Below, piece after piece: positions 31,609-38,915 of a DNA stretch of 64,000 bases. Positions within the stretch are counted from its first letter, which is position 1. The number at the start of each line of letters is the position of its first letter. The stretch comes from Micromonospora fulviviridis (GTDB lineage: Bacteria; Actinomycetota; Actinomycetes; Mycobacteriales; Micromonosporaceae), in assembly GCF_014648395.1 (NCBI RefSeq), contig NZ_BMRA01000008.1, positions 278,267 through 342,266 on the forward strand, in the 5' to 3' direction. The position numbers and the translations under genes were made by a program. The notes below the pieces were generated by a model. It was not told where the DNA came from, did no database searches, and saw only the letters and a list, made by a program, of their open reading frames with translations.

Positions 31609-32163
31609 ATGACCAACACCAATCGACCGGCCGGTGTGGCCGGGATCCTCTTCAACGTCGGCCTCGGCGTGGTGTTCGTGCTCGGCCTCGCCTTCACCGC
31701 GTTCATGATCTCGGACAGCTGGGGCACCGGGTACGCGATCTTCAACGGCGCCGTCGGCGTGCTCGTCTGCCTGCTGGCCCTGCTGCGCGGCGTGGACCGG
31801 TTCCGCACGGCGGTGGCCGGGATCGGCCTCGCCGCCGCCGCCGTCGTCGTCTCCCTGGTCGCCGACCTGCCGCAGGAGCCCGGCCCGATCACCGGGCTGG
31901 CGCTGGCCGTGCTGGTCGGCTCCGCGCTACGTACCCTGCCGCTCCAGACGGCCGCCGCGATCGGCGCCGGCGGCCTGCTGGTGGTCGTCGGCAGCTACCT
32001 GTCCGCACTGGACAACCAGAGCGGGTTCAGCGCGGTGACCGTGCTGGACGCGCTGGGCTGGCTGGCCGCCGTGGCGGCCGGGCTGACCCTGCGCGGCAGT
32101 GACGCGCGCACCGGCGCCGCACCGGCCCCCGCCGCCTGGACGCCGTCCGCGCGGGCCCGGTGA
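31609..32163 (+). CDS. Membrane sensor-like protein paralogous to the adjacent kinase's input domain
   Basis: 184 residues with about five membrane helices and no kinase domain. It aligns along most of its length with the N-terminal part of the next protein: both have a run of the form ALLR, a GLALAVLVG-type helix followed by SALRTLP or AALRTLP, then VVGS, LDALGWL or LDGLAWL, and an LR-x2-DAR end. It therefore appears to be a duplicated sensor or input module without an output domain. The stop overlaps the kinase GTG start (GTGA), so it is co-translated with the kinase. It may heterodimerise with or modulate the kinase. Confidence 0.8.
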   Translation: MTNTNRPAGVAGILFNVGLGVVFVLGLAFTAFMISDSWGTGYAIFNGAVGVLVCLLALLRGVDRFRTAVAGIGLAAAAVVVSLVADLPQEPGPITGLALAVLVGSALRTLPLQTAAAIGAGGLLVVVGSYLSALDNQSGFSAVTVLDALGWLAAVAAGLTLRGSDARTGAAPAPAAWTPSARAR

Positions 32164-33422
32164 GCGTGTCCGATCTCGACCAGCTCTCCCCGCTGACCGG
32201 CGCCGGCCGGGCGGACGGCACCCGCCGTTCCCGTCCGGCCGGCGCCGTCGGCGGGCCGGACTTCCGTAACGTGGGCGGGGTGAAGATCTGGGACCGGCTC
32301 GCCGGCACCGCCGCCGACCTGGGATTCGCCCTCGCGTTCCTGCTCGCGCTCGCGGTCGAGGCGGTCGCCATCGCGCAGACCTGGGGCGCCCGGTACTGGC
32401 TGTTCGGCGGGCTGGCCGCCGTGGTGGTGGGCGTGCTCGCGCTGCTGCGCCGGTGGCACCGGGGCTGGCTGGCCGTCGCCGGGCTCGTCGCCGCGGCGGT
32501 GACCGTGCTGGTCGCCCGGCTGGCCCACCTGCCGGCCGAGCCGGGGCCGGCCATGGCGCTCGCGCTGGCGGTGCTGGTCGGCGCGGCGCTGCGTACCCTG
32601 CCGCCGATGCCCGCGGGCGCGGTGGGCGCCGCCGGTCTCGCCCTCGTGGTGGGCAGCCAGTTCGCCGCCCGCCCGTCGCCGTCCGGCATCGCCTCGGTGG
32701 CCGCCCTGGACGGGCTGGCCTGGCTGGTCGCCGTCGGGGTCGGGCTCTCGCTGCGCCTGGTCGACGCCCGCAACCGTGCCACCGCCGACAAGGTACGCCA
32801 GGACGAGCGGCTGGAGCTGGCCCGCGAGCTGCACGACGTGGTCACCCACCACATCACCGGCATCGTGGTGCAGGCCCAGGCCGCCCAGTTGGTCGCCGGC
32901 AAGCACCCGGAGAAGCTGCCGGCCACCCTGGCCGGGATCGAACTGGCCGGCTCGGACGCCCTCGCGGCCATGCGCCGGGTGGTCGGGCTGCTGCGCGACA
33001 CCGACGACGCGGCGCCCGCCTCGCCCGGCCCCGAGCAGCTCAGCGCCCTGGTCGAGCGGTTCAACCGGCACGGCCCGCCGGTGCGGCTGCGGATGCCGGA
33101 GCCGGCCGCGGAGTGGCCGCCGGAGGTGACCACCACGGTCTACCGGATCGTCCAGGAGTCACTGACCAACGTGTCCCGGCACGCCCCGCACGCCCGGTCG
33201 GTCACCGTCACGGTCGGCCAGGACGCGCAGGGCATCTCGGTGGAGGTGGTGGACGACGCGCCGCCGGGCCCCGCCCGCAAGGGACACCGCAGCGGGTACG
33301 GTCTGGTCGGAATGCGCGAGCGCGTCCAGACCCTCGGCGGCACGCTGCGGACCGGTCCCCGCGCCGGTGGCGGCTGGTGCGTGCTGGCCACCCTCCCTCT
33401 CTCCTCCAGGACGGCACGATGA
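32160..33422 (+). CDS. Sensor histidine kinase (NarL/DesK-type)
   Basis: 420 residues. Residues about 45-205 hold five membrane helices. The HisKA_3 dimerisation helix has LELARELHDVVTHHITGIV with His225 as phosphoacceptor. An N-box (IVQESLTNVSRHA) and G-box (GYGLVGMRERVQTLGG) form the ATPase domain near the C-terminus. The GTG start at 32160 overlaps the preceding sensor-like gene, and its stop overlaps the regulator start. With that regulator it forms a two-component system within the NRPS cluster, as in the ramoplanin family. Confidence 0.93.
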   Translation: MSVSDLDQLSPLTGAGRADGTRRSRPAGAVGGPDFRNVGGVKIWDRLAGTAADLGFALAFLLALAVEAVAIAQTWGARYWLFGGLAAVVVGVLALLRRWHRGWLAVAGLVAAAVTVLVARLAHLPAEPGPAMALALAVLVGAALRTLPPMPAGAVGAAGLALVVGSQFAARPSPSGIASVAALDGLAWLVAVGVGLSLRLVDARNRATADKVRQDERLELARELHDVVTHHITGIVVQAQAAQLVAGKHPEKLPATLAGIELAGSDALAAMRRVVGLLRDTDDAAPASPGPEQLSALVERFNRHGPPVRLRMPEPAAEWPPEVTTTVYRIVQESLTNVSRHAPHARSVTVTVGQDAQGISVEVVDDAPPGPARKGHRSGYGLVGMRERVQTLGGTLRTGPRAGGGWCVLATLPLSSRTAR

Positions 33423-34075
33423 CCATCCGGGTGCTGCTCGCCGACGACCAGGCGATGATCCGCGGCGGCCTGCGGCTGATCCTCGAGGACCAGCCGGACA
33501 TCAGCGTGGTGGCCGAGGCGTCCGACGGCGTCGACGCCATCGCCCAGGCCCGCCGGCTGCGCCCGGACGTCTGCCTGGTCGACATCCGGATGCCCCGGCT
33601 GGACGGCATCGAGGTGACCCGGGCGCTGGCCGGCCCGGGGGTGCCCAACCCCATGCGGGTCATCGTGGTCACCACCTTCGACCTCGACGAGTACGTCTAC
33701 GGCGCGCTGCGCAACGGTGCGGTCGGTTTCATCCTCAAGGACGCCGGGCCGGCCCTTCTGGTGGAGGCGGTCCGCGCCGCCCACAACGGCGACGCGCTGG
33801 TCTCGCCGTCGGTGACCCTGCGGCTGCTCAAGCACGTCACCACGGCCGGCAGACCGGCCCGCGGCCGGCCCACCCCGAACCTCTCCGAGCGGGAGATCGA
33901 GGTGGTCCGGGCGATCGCCCGGGGACGCACCAACCAGGAGATCGCCGCCGAGCTGTTCATCTCGCTGAGCACGGTCAAGAGCCACCTCTCCGGCATCCAG
34001 ACCAAGCTGGGGCTGCGCAACCGGGTCGAGGTCGCCGCGTGGGCGTGGGAGAACCGCGTGGTGGAGAGCAGCTGA
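33419..34075 (+). CDS. NarL-family response regulator
   Basis: 218 residues. The receiver domain (1-120) has the acidic pocket LLADDQ, phosphoacceptor Asp55 in LVDIRMPRLDG, the Thr in VVTTFD and Lys in FILKDAG. The LuxR-type HTH is at about 155-215 (LSEREIEVVRAIARG; SLSTVKSHLSGI). ATG at 33419 overlaps the kinase stop (ATGA). It likely regulates transcription of this cluster, and its gene is followed by the halogenase 278 bp downstream. Confidence 0.94.
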   Translation: MTIRVLLADDQAMIRGGLRLILEDQPDISVVAEASDGVDAIAQARRLRPDVCLVDIRMPRLDGIEVTRALAGPGVPNPMRVIVVTTFDLDEYVYGALRNGAVGFILKDAGPALLVEAVRAAHNGDALVSPSVTLRLLKHVTTAGRPARGRPTPNLSEREIEVVRAIARGRTNQEIAAELFISLSTVKSHLSGIQTKLGLRNRVEVAAWAWENRVVESS

Positions 34076-34120
34076 CCGGCCCCTCCATCCTGGCCGGGAT
34101 CCGGCGTCCGCGCCACCCGC

Positions 34121-34162
34121 CGGGCGTCGACAGTCGCCGATCCGTGCAACCGCCGACGCCCG
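34121..34162 (+). terminator. Possible hairpin after the response regulator gene
   Basis: A 9-bp inverted repeat, CGGGCGTCG (34121-34129) and its complement (34154-34162), lies 46 bp after the regulator stop, with a 24-nt loop. The rest of the 278-bp gap to the halogenase shows no gene. Weak assignment. Confidence 0.3.
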
Positions 34163-34353
34163 CCGGTCGAACGATCCCCGACCGTGTCCGGCGTCCCTCC
34201 CGCCGGCCTGGCGAACACCCGCCGGGAACACCGATCATGCTGCTCGGGTGGTCGCCCGCGGGGGCGACGGGTGACCCACGCCGACGAGCCGCCGTGGGCG
34301 GGACGGTGTCTGCCGTGTCCCGGGCCCCGGCCGCGTGCAGGGCAGGAGGATTC

Positions 34354-35832
34354 GTGGCAAGCCAACCGGAAGAGTTCGACGTCATCGTCGTGGGTGGAGG
34401 GCCGGGCGGGTCGACCGCCGCGTCGCTGACCGCCAAGGCCGGGGCGAAGGTGCTGCTGCTGGAGCGGGAGACCTTCCCGCGCTACCAGATCGGCGAGTCG
34501 CTGCTCCCCTCGACCGTGCACGGCATCTGCAACCTGCTCGGCGTGGGCGACGAGATCGCCGCGGCCGGCTTCATGAAGAAGCAGGGCGGCACCTTCAAGT
34601 GGGGCACCAGCCCCGAGCCGTGGACGTTCGCGTTCGCTGTCTCGCCCCGGATGGCCGGGCCGACGTCGCACGCGTACCAGGTGGAGCGGCGCCGCTTCGA
34701 CCAGATCCTGCTCGAGAACACCCGCCGGCTCGGCGTGGACGTCCGCGAGAACTGCGCGGTCACCGAGGTGATCGCCGACGACGAGCGGGTCCGCGGCGTA
34801 CGGTTCACGCAGGGCGGGGAGAGCCGCACGGCGCACGCCCGCTTCCTGGTCGACGCCTCCGGCAACAAGGGCAGCCTGCACGGCAGCGTCGGCGGGCAGC
34901 GGGAATACTCGCCGTTCTTCCGCAACCTGGCGCTCTTCGGCTACTTCGAGGGCGGTAAGCGGCTGCCCGCGCCGAACAGCGGCAACATCCTCTGCGTGGC
35001 CTTCGACGCCGGCTGGTTCTGGTACATCCCGCTGTCGGACTCGCTGACCAGCGTCGGCGCGGTGGTCCGCCGGGAGATGGCGCACAAGGTCCAGGGCGAC
35101 CAGGAGCAGGCGCTGCACGACCTGATCGCCGAGTGCCCGCTGATCGCCGAATACCTGTCCGACGCCACCCGGGTCACCGAGGGCGACTACGGGCAGGTAC
35201 GGGTCCGCAAGGACTACTCGTACTGCAACACCTCGTTCTGGCGCCCCGGCATCTGCCTGGTCGGCGACGCCGCCTGCTTCATCGACCCGGTCTTCTCCTC
35301 CGGGGTGCACCTGGCCACCTACAGCGCGCTGCTGGCCGCCCGGTCGATCAACAGCGTGCTGGCCGGCGCGGTGAACGAGGAGCGGGCCTTCACGGAGTTC
35401 GAGCAGCGCTACCGCCGCGAGTACTCCGTCTTCCACGACTTCCTGGTCAGCTTCTACGACCTGCACGTGGACGAGAACTCCTACTTCTGGCAGGCCCGCA
35501 AGGTGACCAGGAGCAGCGCCCCGGACATGCAGTCCTTCATCGAGCTGGTCGGCGGCGTCGCCTCCGGCGAGGACGCGCTGGCCGGCTCGACCGACCTGAT
35601 CCGGCGGCAGAGCGAGCACACGGCCGAGCTGGGCGCGGCGGTGAACGCGATCAGCCCCGCCGGCAGCGGCTTCCTGGGCCGGTCCAGCCTGGTCGCCGAC
35701 GCGATGTTCGAGGGCTCGCAGATCCAGGCGGGGGTGCTGTTCGGCGAGGACGCGCCGCAGGAGCCGCCGCTGTTCGAGGGCGGGCTCGCCACGGCCGGCA
35801 ACGGCCTCATGTGGACCGAACCGAAGAACTGA
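34354..35832 (+). CDS. FAD-dependent halogenase
   Basis: A 492-residue flavin halogenase. The FAD-binding GGGPGGS is at 14-20 (VIVVGGGPGGSTAASL). The halogenase-specific W-x-W-x-I-P motif reads WFWYIP at 221-226. CLVGDAACFIDPVFSSGVHLA is the second FAD stretch. It is of the phenol/Hpg-acting class found in glycopeptide and ramoplanin/enduracidin clusters rather than the free-tryptophan class, judged from overall pattern. The likely target is an Hpg residue (position 17 in ramoplanin), using chloride and reduced FAD from a separate reductase. GTG at 34354 follows AGGAGGA. Confidence 0.92.
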   Translation: MASQPEEFDVIVVGGGPGGSTAASLTAKAGAKVLLLERETFPRYQIGESLLPSTVHGICNLLGVGDEIAAAGFMKKQGGTFKWGTSPEPWTFAFAVSPRMAGPTSHAYQVERRRFDQILLENTRRLGVDVRENCAVTEVIADDERVRGVRFTQGGESRTAHARFLVDASGNKGSLHGSVGGQREYSPFFRNLALFGYFEGGKRLPAPNSGNILCVAFDAGWFWYIPLSDSLTSVGAVVRREMAHKVQGDQEQALHDLIAECPLIAEYLSDATRVTEGDYGQVRVRKDYSYCNTSFWRPGICLVGDAACFIDPVFSSGVHLATYSALLAARSINSVLAGAVNEERAFTEFEQRYRREYSVFHDFLVSFYDLHVDENSYFWQARKVTRSSAPDMQSFIELVGGVASGEDALAGSTDLIRRQSEHTAELGAAVNAISPAGSGFLGRSSLVADAMFEGSQIQAGVLFGEDAPQEPPLFEGGLATAGNGLMWTEPKN

Positions 35833-35841
35833 CGCCCACCC

Positions 35842-35879
35842 CGACGCCCCCGGCCCGCCCTCGGCGGCCGGGGGCGTCG
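35842..35879 (+). terminator. Strong terminator after the halogenase gene
   Basis: A 14-bp perfect stem, CGACGCCCCCGGCC (35842-35855) with complement at 35866-35879 and a 10-nt loop, begins 10 bp beyond the halogenase stop. Confidence 0.7.
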
Positions 35880-35912
35880 CGCTGTCCGCTCCCCCGGCAC
35901 GCCTCACGGGCT

Positions 35913-35943
35913 CCGCCGCGTCCGTCGCCGACGGACGCGGCGG
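35913..35943 (-). terminator. Terminator of the GT87-like gene
   Basis: A near-perfect 15-bp inverted repeat (CCGCCGCGTCCGTCG at 35913-35927 against 35929-35943) lies 8 bp beyond the stop of the minus-strand gene at 35951. With the hairpin at 35842-35879 it forms a back-to-back terminator pair between convergent genes. Confidence 0.65.
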
Positions 35944-35950
35944 CGGAGGG

Positions 35951-37255
35951 TCAGGCGGGCTGAGGGGCGGGTGTGGGTGCCGTGGCGGCACGCGGCTCGG
36001 CCGGGACCTCGGCGGGGGCGGTGAGGACGTCGCGGACCACCTGGCCGCAGAGGTACGCGGTGACCGCGACCCGGATCAGGATGGCGGCCGGATACTGCCA
36101 GTCCGCGGTCAGCGCCTCGCCCAGGTAGCGCCACACGGCCACCCAGTGCAGCACCTCGGCGGCCTGCCACAGCGCCCAGTCCCGCAGCACCCGCCGCCCC
36201 GACACGTGTCCGCGCGCCAGCACCAGCAGCGGCAGCAGCCAGAGCACGTACTGCGGCGAGTAGACCTTGTTGGTGAGCAGGAACGCCGCCACGGTGAGGA
36301 AGCCGAGCTGGGCCAGGGTGGGCGGGCGGCGGGCGTAGCGGGCCAGCGCGGCGACGCCGAACAGGAGCAGCACGAGCACGCCGAGGGCCACCTCGTTGAC
36401 CGCCGGCACCGGCGTGCCGAGGAGTTGGAGGGCGTACCAGACGGCGCCGAAGTCGGCCTCGCGGGCGGCGTTGAACCGCCAGAACTCCCACCAGCCGTCC
36501 GGGTAGAGCACCATGACCGGGGCGTTGAGGACCAGCCAGACCGCGACGGCGGCGGCCAGCGTGCGGGCGAACTCGCGCAGCCGGCGGTCCCGCAGGCAGA
36601 GCAGCAGCAGCGGCCCGAGCAGGAAGAGCGGGAACAGCTTCGCCGCGGTGCCGAGGCCGATCATGGCGCCGGCCAGCAGCGGCCGGTCGTACGCCCAGGC
36701 GAGCACCGCGAGCACGGCGGCGGCCACGGCCAGCAGGTCCCAGTTGATGGTGCCGGCCAGCGCGAGCGTGGGGGCGGCCGCCACCAGCAGCGCGTCCCGG
36801 GTGCGCCCGCCGGTGCGGCGCAGCACCGCGTGCACCGCCCACACCGTGGCCAGCGCCAGCGCCAGCAGCACCACGAGGTTCACCAGGAAGTACGCCTGCG
36901 CGGCGGTGGCCTCATCGGCGCCGGGGGTGAACAGCCGGGACAGCCGCGCCGTCAGGTCCATGAGGTACCCGCTGCCGACCGGGTACTCCAGCGGCGGCCC
37001 GGCGGGCTGCGGCGCGTACGGGAAGGCGCCGTCGATGAGCCCGCGACCGCGGAACAGGATGGGGATGTCGCTGTAGCAGTAGCTGCCGAAGGCGAGCCGG
37101 GTGTCCCACGGCCAGCCGGCGTAGTGGCAGGGCCACTTCTGCGCGAAGCCGACCGCGAAGGTGAGCACCGTGGCGACGAGCGGGAGCGTCGGGACGCCCC
37201 GGCGGGTCCGGGTCGGGGGTCGCTCGGGTGCCGTGCCTCGACCGTCCGCGTCCAT
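35951..37255 (-). CDS. GT87-like (DUF2029) membrane mannosyltransferase
   Basis: 434 residues with about ten to eleven membrane helices. The first loop carries CYSDIPILFRGRGLIDG with an Asp typical of polyprenol-phosphate-dependent GT-C enzymes, and YPVGSGYL and INWDLLAVA follow. Relatives add mannose from polyprenyl-phosphate-mannose on the outer membrane face. The ATG at 37253-37255 follows GGGAGGA. It is separated from the upstream lipoprotein gene by a hairpin, so it probably has its own promoter. It may act together with the GT39-like enzyme on the peptide, or in envelope glycolipid synthesis. Confidence 0.78.
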   Translation of the reverse strand: MDADGRGTAPERPPTRTRRGVPTLPLVATVLTFAVGFAQKWPCHYAGWPWDTRLAFGSYCYSDIPILFRGRGLIDGAFPYAPQPAGPPLEYPVGSGYLMDLTARLSRLFTPGADEATAAQAYFLVNLVVLLALALATVWAVHAVLRRTGGRTRDALLVAAAPTLALAGTINWDLLAVAAAVLAVLAWAYDRPLLAGAMIGLGTAAKLFPLFLLGPLLLLCLRDRRLREFARTLAAAVAVWLVLNAPVMVLYPDGWWEFWRFNAAREADFGAVWYALQLLGTPVPAVNEVALGVLVLLLFGVAALARYARRPPTLAQLGFLTVAAFLLTNKVYSPQYVLWLLPLLVLARGHVSGRRVLRDWALWQAAEVLHWVAVWRYLGEALTADWQYPAAILIRVAVTAYLCGQVVRDVLTAPAEVPAEPRAATAPTPAPQPA

Positions 37256-37357
37256 GGGTCCTCCCGTCGATTCCGCGTACCTTTTCCGGCGACCACGCCG
37301 GCTTTCCGCCCGGCGTTTTCGACGGCTGCGGAAAAGCGGCCGGAATACGACGGGAGC

Positions 37358-37398
37358 GTCGCCGTGCGACCGCGGATCTGCGGCAGTCGCACGGCGAC
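37358..37398 (-). terminator. Terminator downstream of the lipoprotein gene
   Basis: A 13-bp perfect stem, GTCGCCGTGCGAC (37358-37370) with complement at 37386-37398 and a 15-nt loop, lies between the lipoprotein stop (37447) and the GT87-like start (37255). Its symmetry also allows a regulatory role. Confidence 0.6.
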
Positions 37399-37446
37399 GG
37401 AACGGGGCGGGGCGCTGGGAGACTGTCGGGCTGGCCCGGCGGTCTC

Positions 37447-38022
37447 TCAGGCCGGGCAGGCCCCCTCGATGGTCAGTTCGGTGACCCGCCAGCCCTCGGC
37501 GGCCTTCGCCAGGGTGGCGTTGACGGCGCTCGGCCCCTGGGCCTGCTGCTGCGGGCCGAGGTTGTCGACCGGCTTGCCGTCGGCCTTCACGAACGGCCAG
37601 TCGGAGTTGTCGAAGCAGCCGGTGAGCTTGGCGCTGGTGGGTGCGGTGGCCGGGCTGAAGGCGGTGACCACCGGCTTGCCGATCTTCGGGTTGCCCTGGG
37701 TCTTCACGCCCTGCGACCGGTAGGTGGTGAGGATGGTCTTGACCGTGAGCAGCGCCTGGCCGGAGGCGTACTTCGGCAGGTCCGGCGCGTCGGCGGCGCC
37801 GGCGTTGCTCGCCGCGACGAAGGTGTCGAGCAGCTTGAGGTAGACGTCGACGCCCTCCTGCACGGACGCGGCCGCCGCGGGGTCGGTGGTCGCCACGGCC
37901 GAGGGGGCGGCCGCCGACGACGAGGACCGGCCGGAGGCCTCGCCCGACGTCGTGCCGCAGCCGGCCAGCGCCAGCAGCGCCACCAGGCCGACCCCCGTGA
38001 ACCGACGAACGTGTGCAGCCAT
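37447..38022 (-). CDS. Secreted lipoprotein of unknown function
   Basis: 191 residues. A basic N-terminus and a hydrophobic run end in the lipobox LALAGC with Cys22. A Ser/Ala-rich linker and a soluble domain of about 140 residues follow, containing a Cys in KLTGCFDNSDWPF and another near the end (TIEGACPA), possibly disulfide-bonded. No family recognised. ATG at 38020-38022 is clear. It lies 179 bp behind the methyltransferase, so it may be separately transcribed. Location in the cluster suggests an envelope role such as export or immunity, but nothing in the sequence shows this. Confidence 0.75.
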   Translation of the reverse strand: MAAHVRRFTGVGLVALLALAGCGTTSGEASGRSSSSAAAPSAVATTDPAAAASVQEGVDVYLKLLDTFVAASNAGAADAPDLPKYASGQALLTVKTILTTYRSQGVKTQGNPKIGKPVVTAFSPATAPTSAKLTGCFDNSDWPFVKADGKPVDNLGPQQQAQGPSAVNATLAKAAEGWRVTELTIEGACPA

Positions 38023-38201
38023 GAGTGGCCCTTTCCATGCGATTCGGAAAACGGTCCCGCGCCCCGGAAGCCCCGACGGGAATCGCCGGGGACGCCATTT
38101 CGACATCACGCGGGCGCAGCACATGGGTACCACAAACAGAGAATGGTCGACACGAATGCGTTCGCACACTTCCGTCCACTCCGGACGGGGTGCGACGCCG
38201 G

Positions 38202-38840
38202 TCAGGCGTCGAGCGCGCGGACCGTGCGGAGCAGGAAGCCGGGCAGCGAGAGCCGCTGTCCGCCGGTCTCCGCGGCCACCTGGATCTCCTCGACCTCCGT
38301 GCCGACCCACTCCGGCTCGGCGAACCCGGCCCGCAGCAGCTCCTCGGTCACGCCCCAGCCCTGGCCGTCCGCCAGCGAGACCGCCAGCACAAAGACGGTC
38401 GCGCCCGGCGCGGCGAGGCCCGGCAGCGCCGCGAGGTAGGCGTCCGCGGCGTCACCGCCGCGCCGGACGAGGCTGTGCAGCAGACCGGAGTCGAACACCG
38501 AGTCGAACGGCGCCGACGGCAGCGACAGGCGTGTGGCGTCCTGGACCTCGAAGCGCACCGTCAGGCCCTCGCCGGCGGCCTTGGCCCGGGCCCGCTCGAT
38601 CGCCACCCGTGAGATGTCGACCGCCGTCACCTGGTGGCCGCGGCGGGCGAGGGCGATCGCGAGATCACCGGCGCCGCAGCCGATGTCGAGCACCTTCGGG
38701 CCCTTCACCCCGCGGTCGAGCACCGCGGCGAGGGCCGGCTGCGGACCGCCGATGTCCCACGGCGGGCCGCCCGAGTCGGCGGTGTCGCGGTAGACCTCGT
38801 CGTAGTCGATGTCATAGGGCGTCGCGTCGCGTGCGCTCAT
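38202..38840 (-). CDS. Class I SAM-dependent methyltransferase
   Basis: 212 residues. Motif I reads KVLDIGCGAGDLAIALA, motif II VTAVDISRVAIERARAKA, and the motif IV region FDSVFDSGLLHSL; together these suggest a thiol/small-molecule or natural-product methyltransferase of the UbiE type. ATG at 38838-38840 follows AGGGGG; a longer reading to 38894 has no such site. It lies 75 bp downstream of the trans-acting Thr module gene. Ramoplanin carries no methyl group that would need it, so its target is unknown. Confidence 0.82.
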   Translation of the reverse strand: MSARDATPYDIDYDEVYRDTADSGGPPWDIGGPQPALAAVLDRGVKGPKVLDIGCGAGDLAIALARRGHQVTAVDISRVAIERARAKAAGEGLTVRFEVQDATRLSLPSAPFDSVFDSGLLHSLVRRGGDAADAYLAALPGLAAPGATVFVLAVSLADGQGWGVTEELLRAGFAEPEWVGTEVEEIQVAAETGGQRLSLPGFLLRTVRALDA

Positions 38841-38915
38841 CGCGGACCCCCTGGACGACCGGCTCGACGGCGGAACCCCGGGCCCGACCAGCATCCCACG
38901 ACCCGGTGGCCGGCG

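Noticed and set aside
34076..34353. An N-terminal extension of the halogenase into the gap after the response regulator
   Set aside because: The upstream in-frame sequence is unlike halogenases, and AGGAGGA directly precedes the GTG at 34354, which begins the FAD-binding domain at the usual distance.
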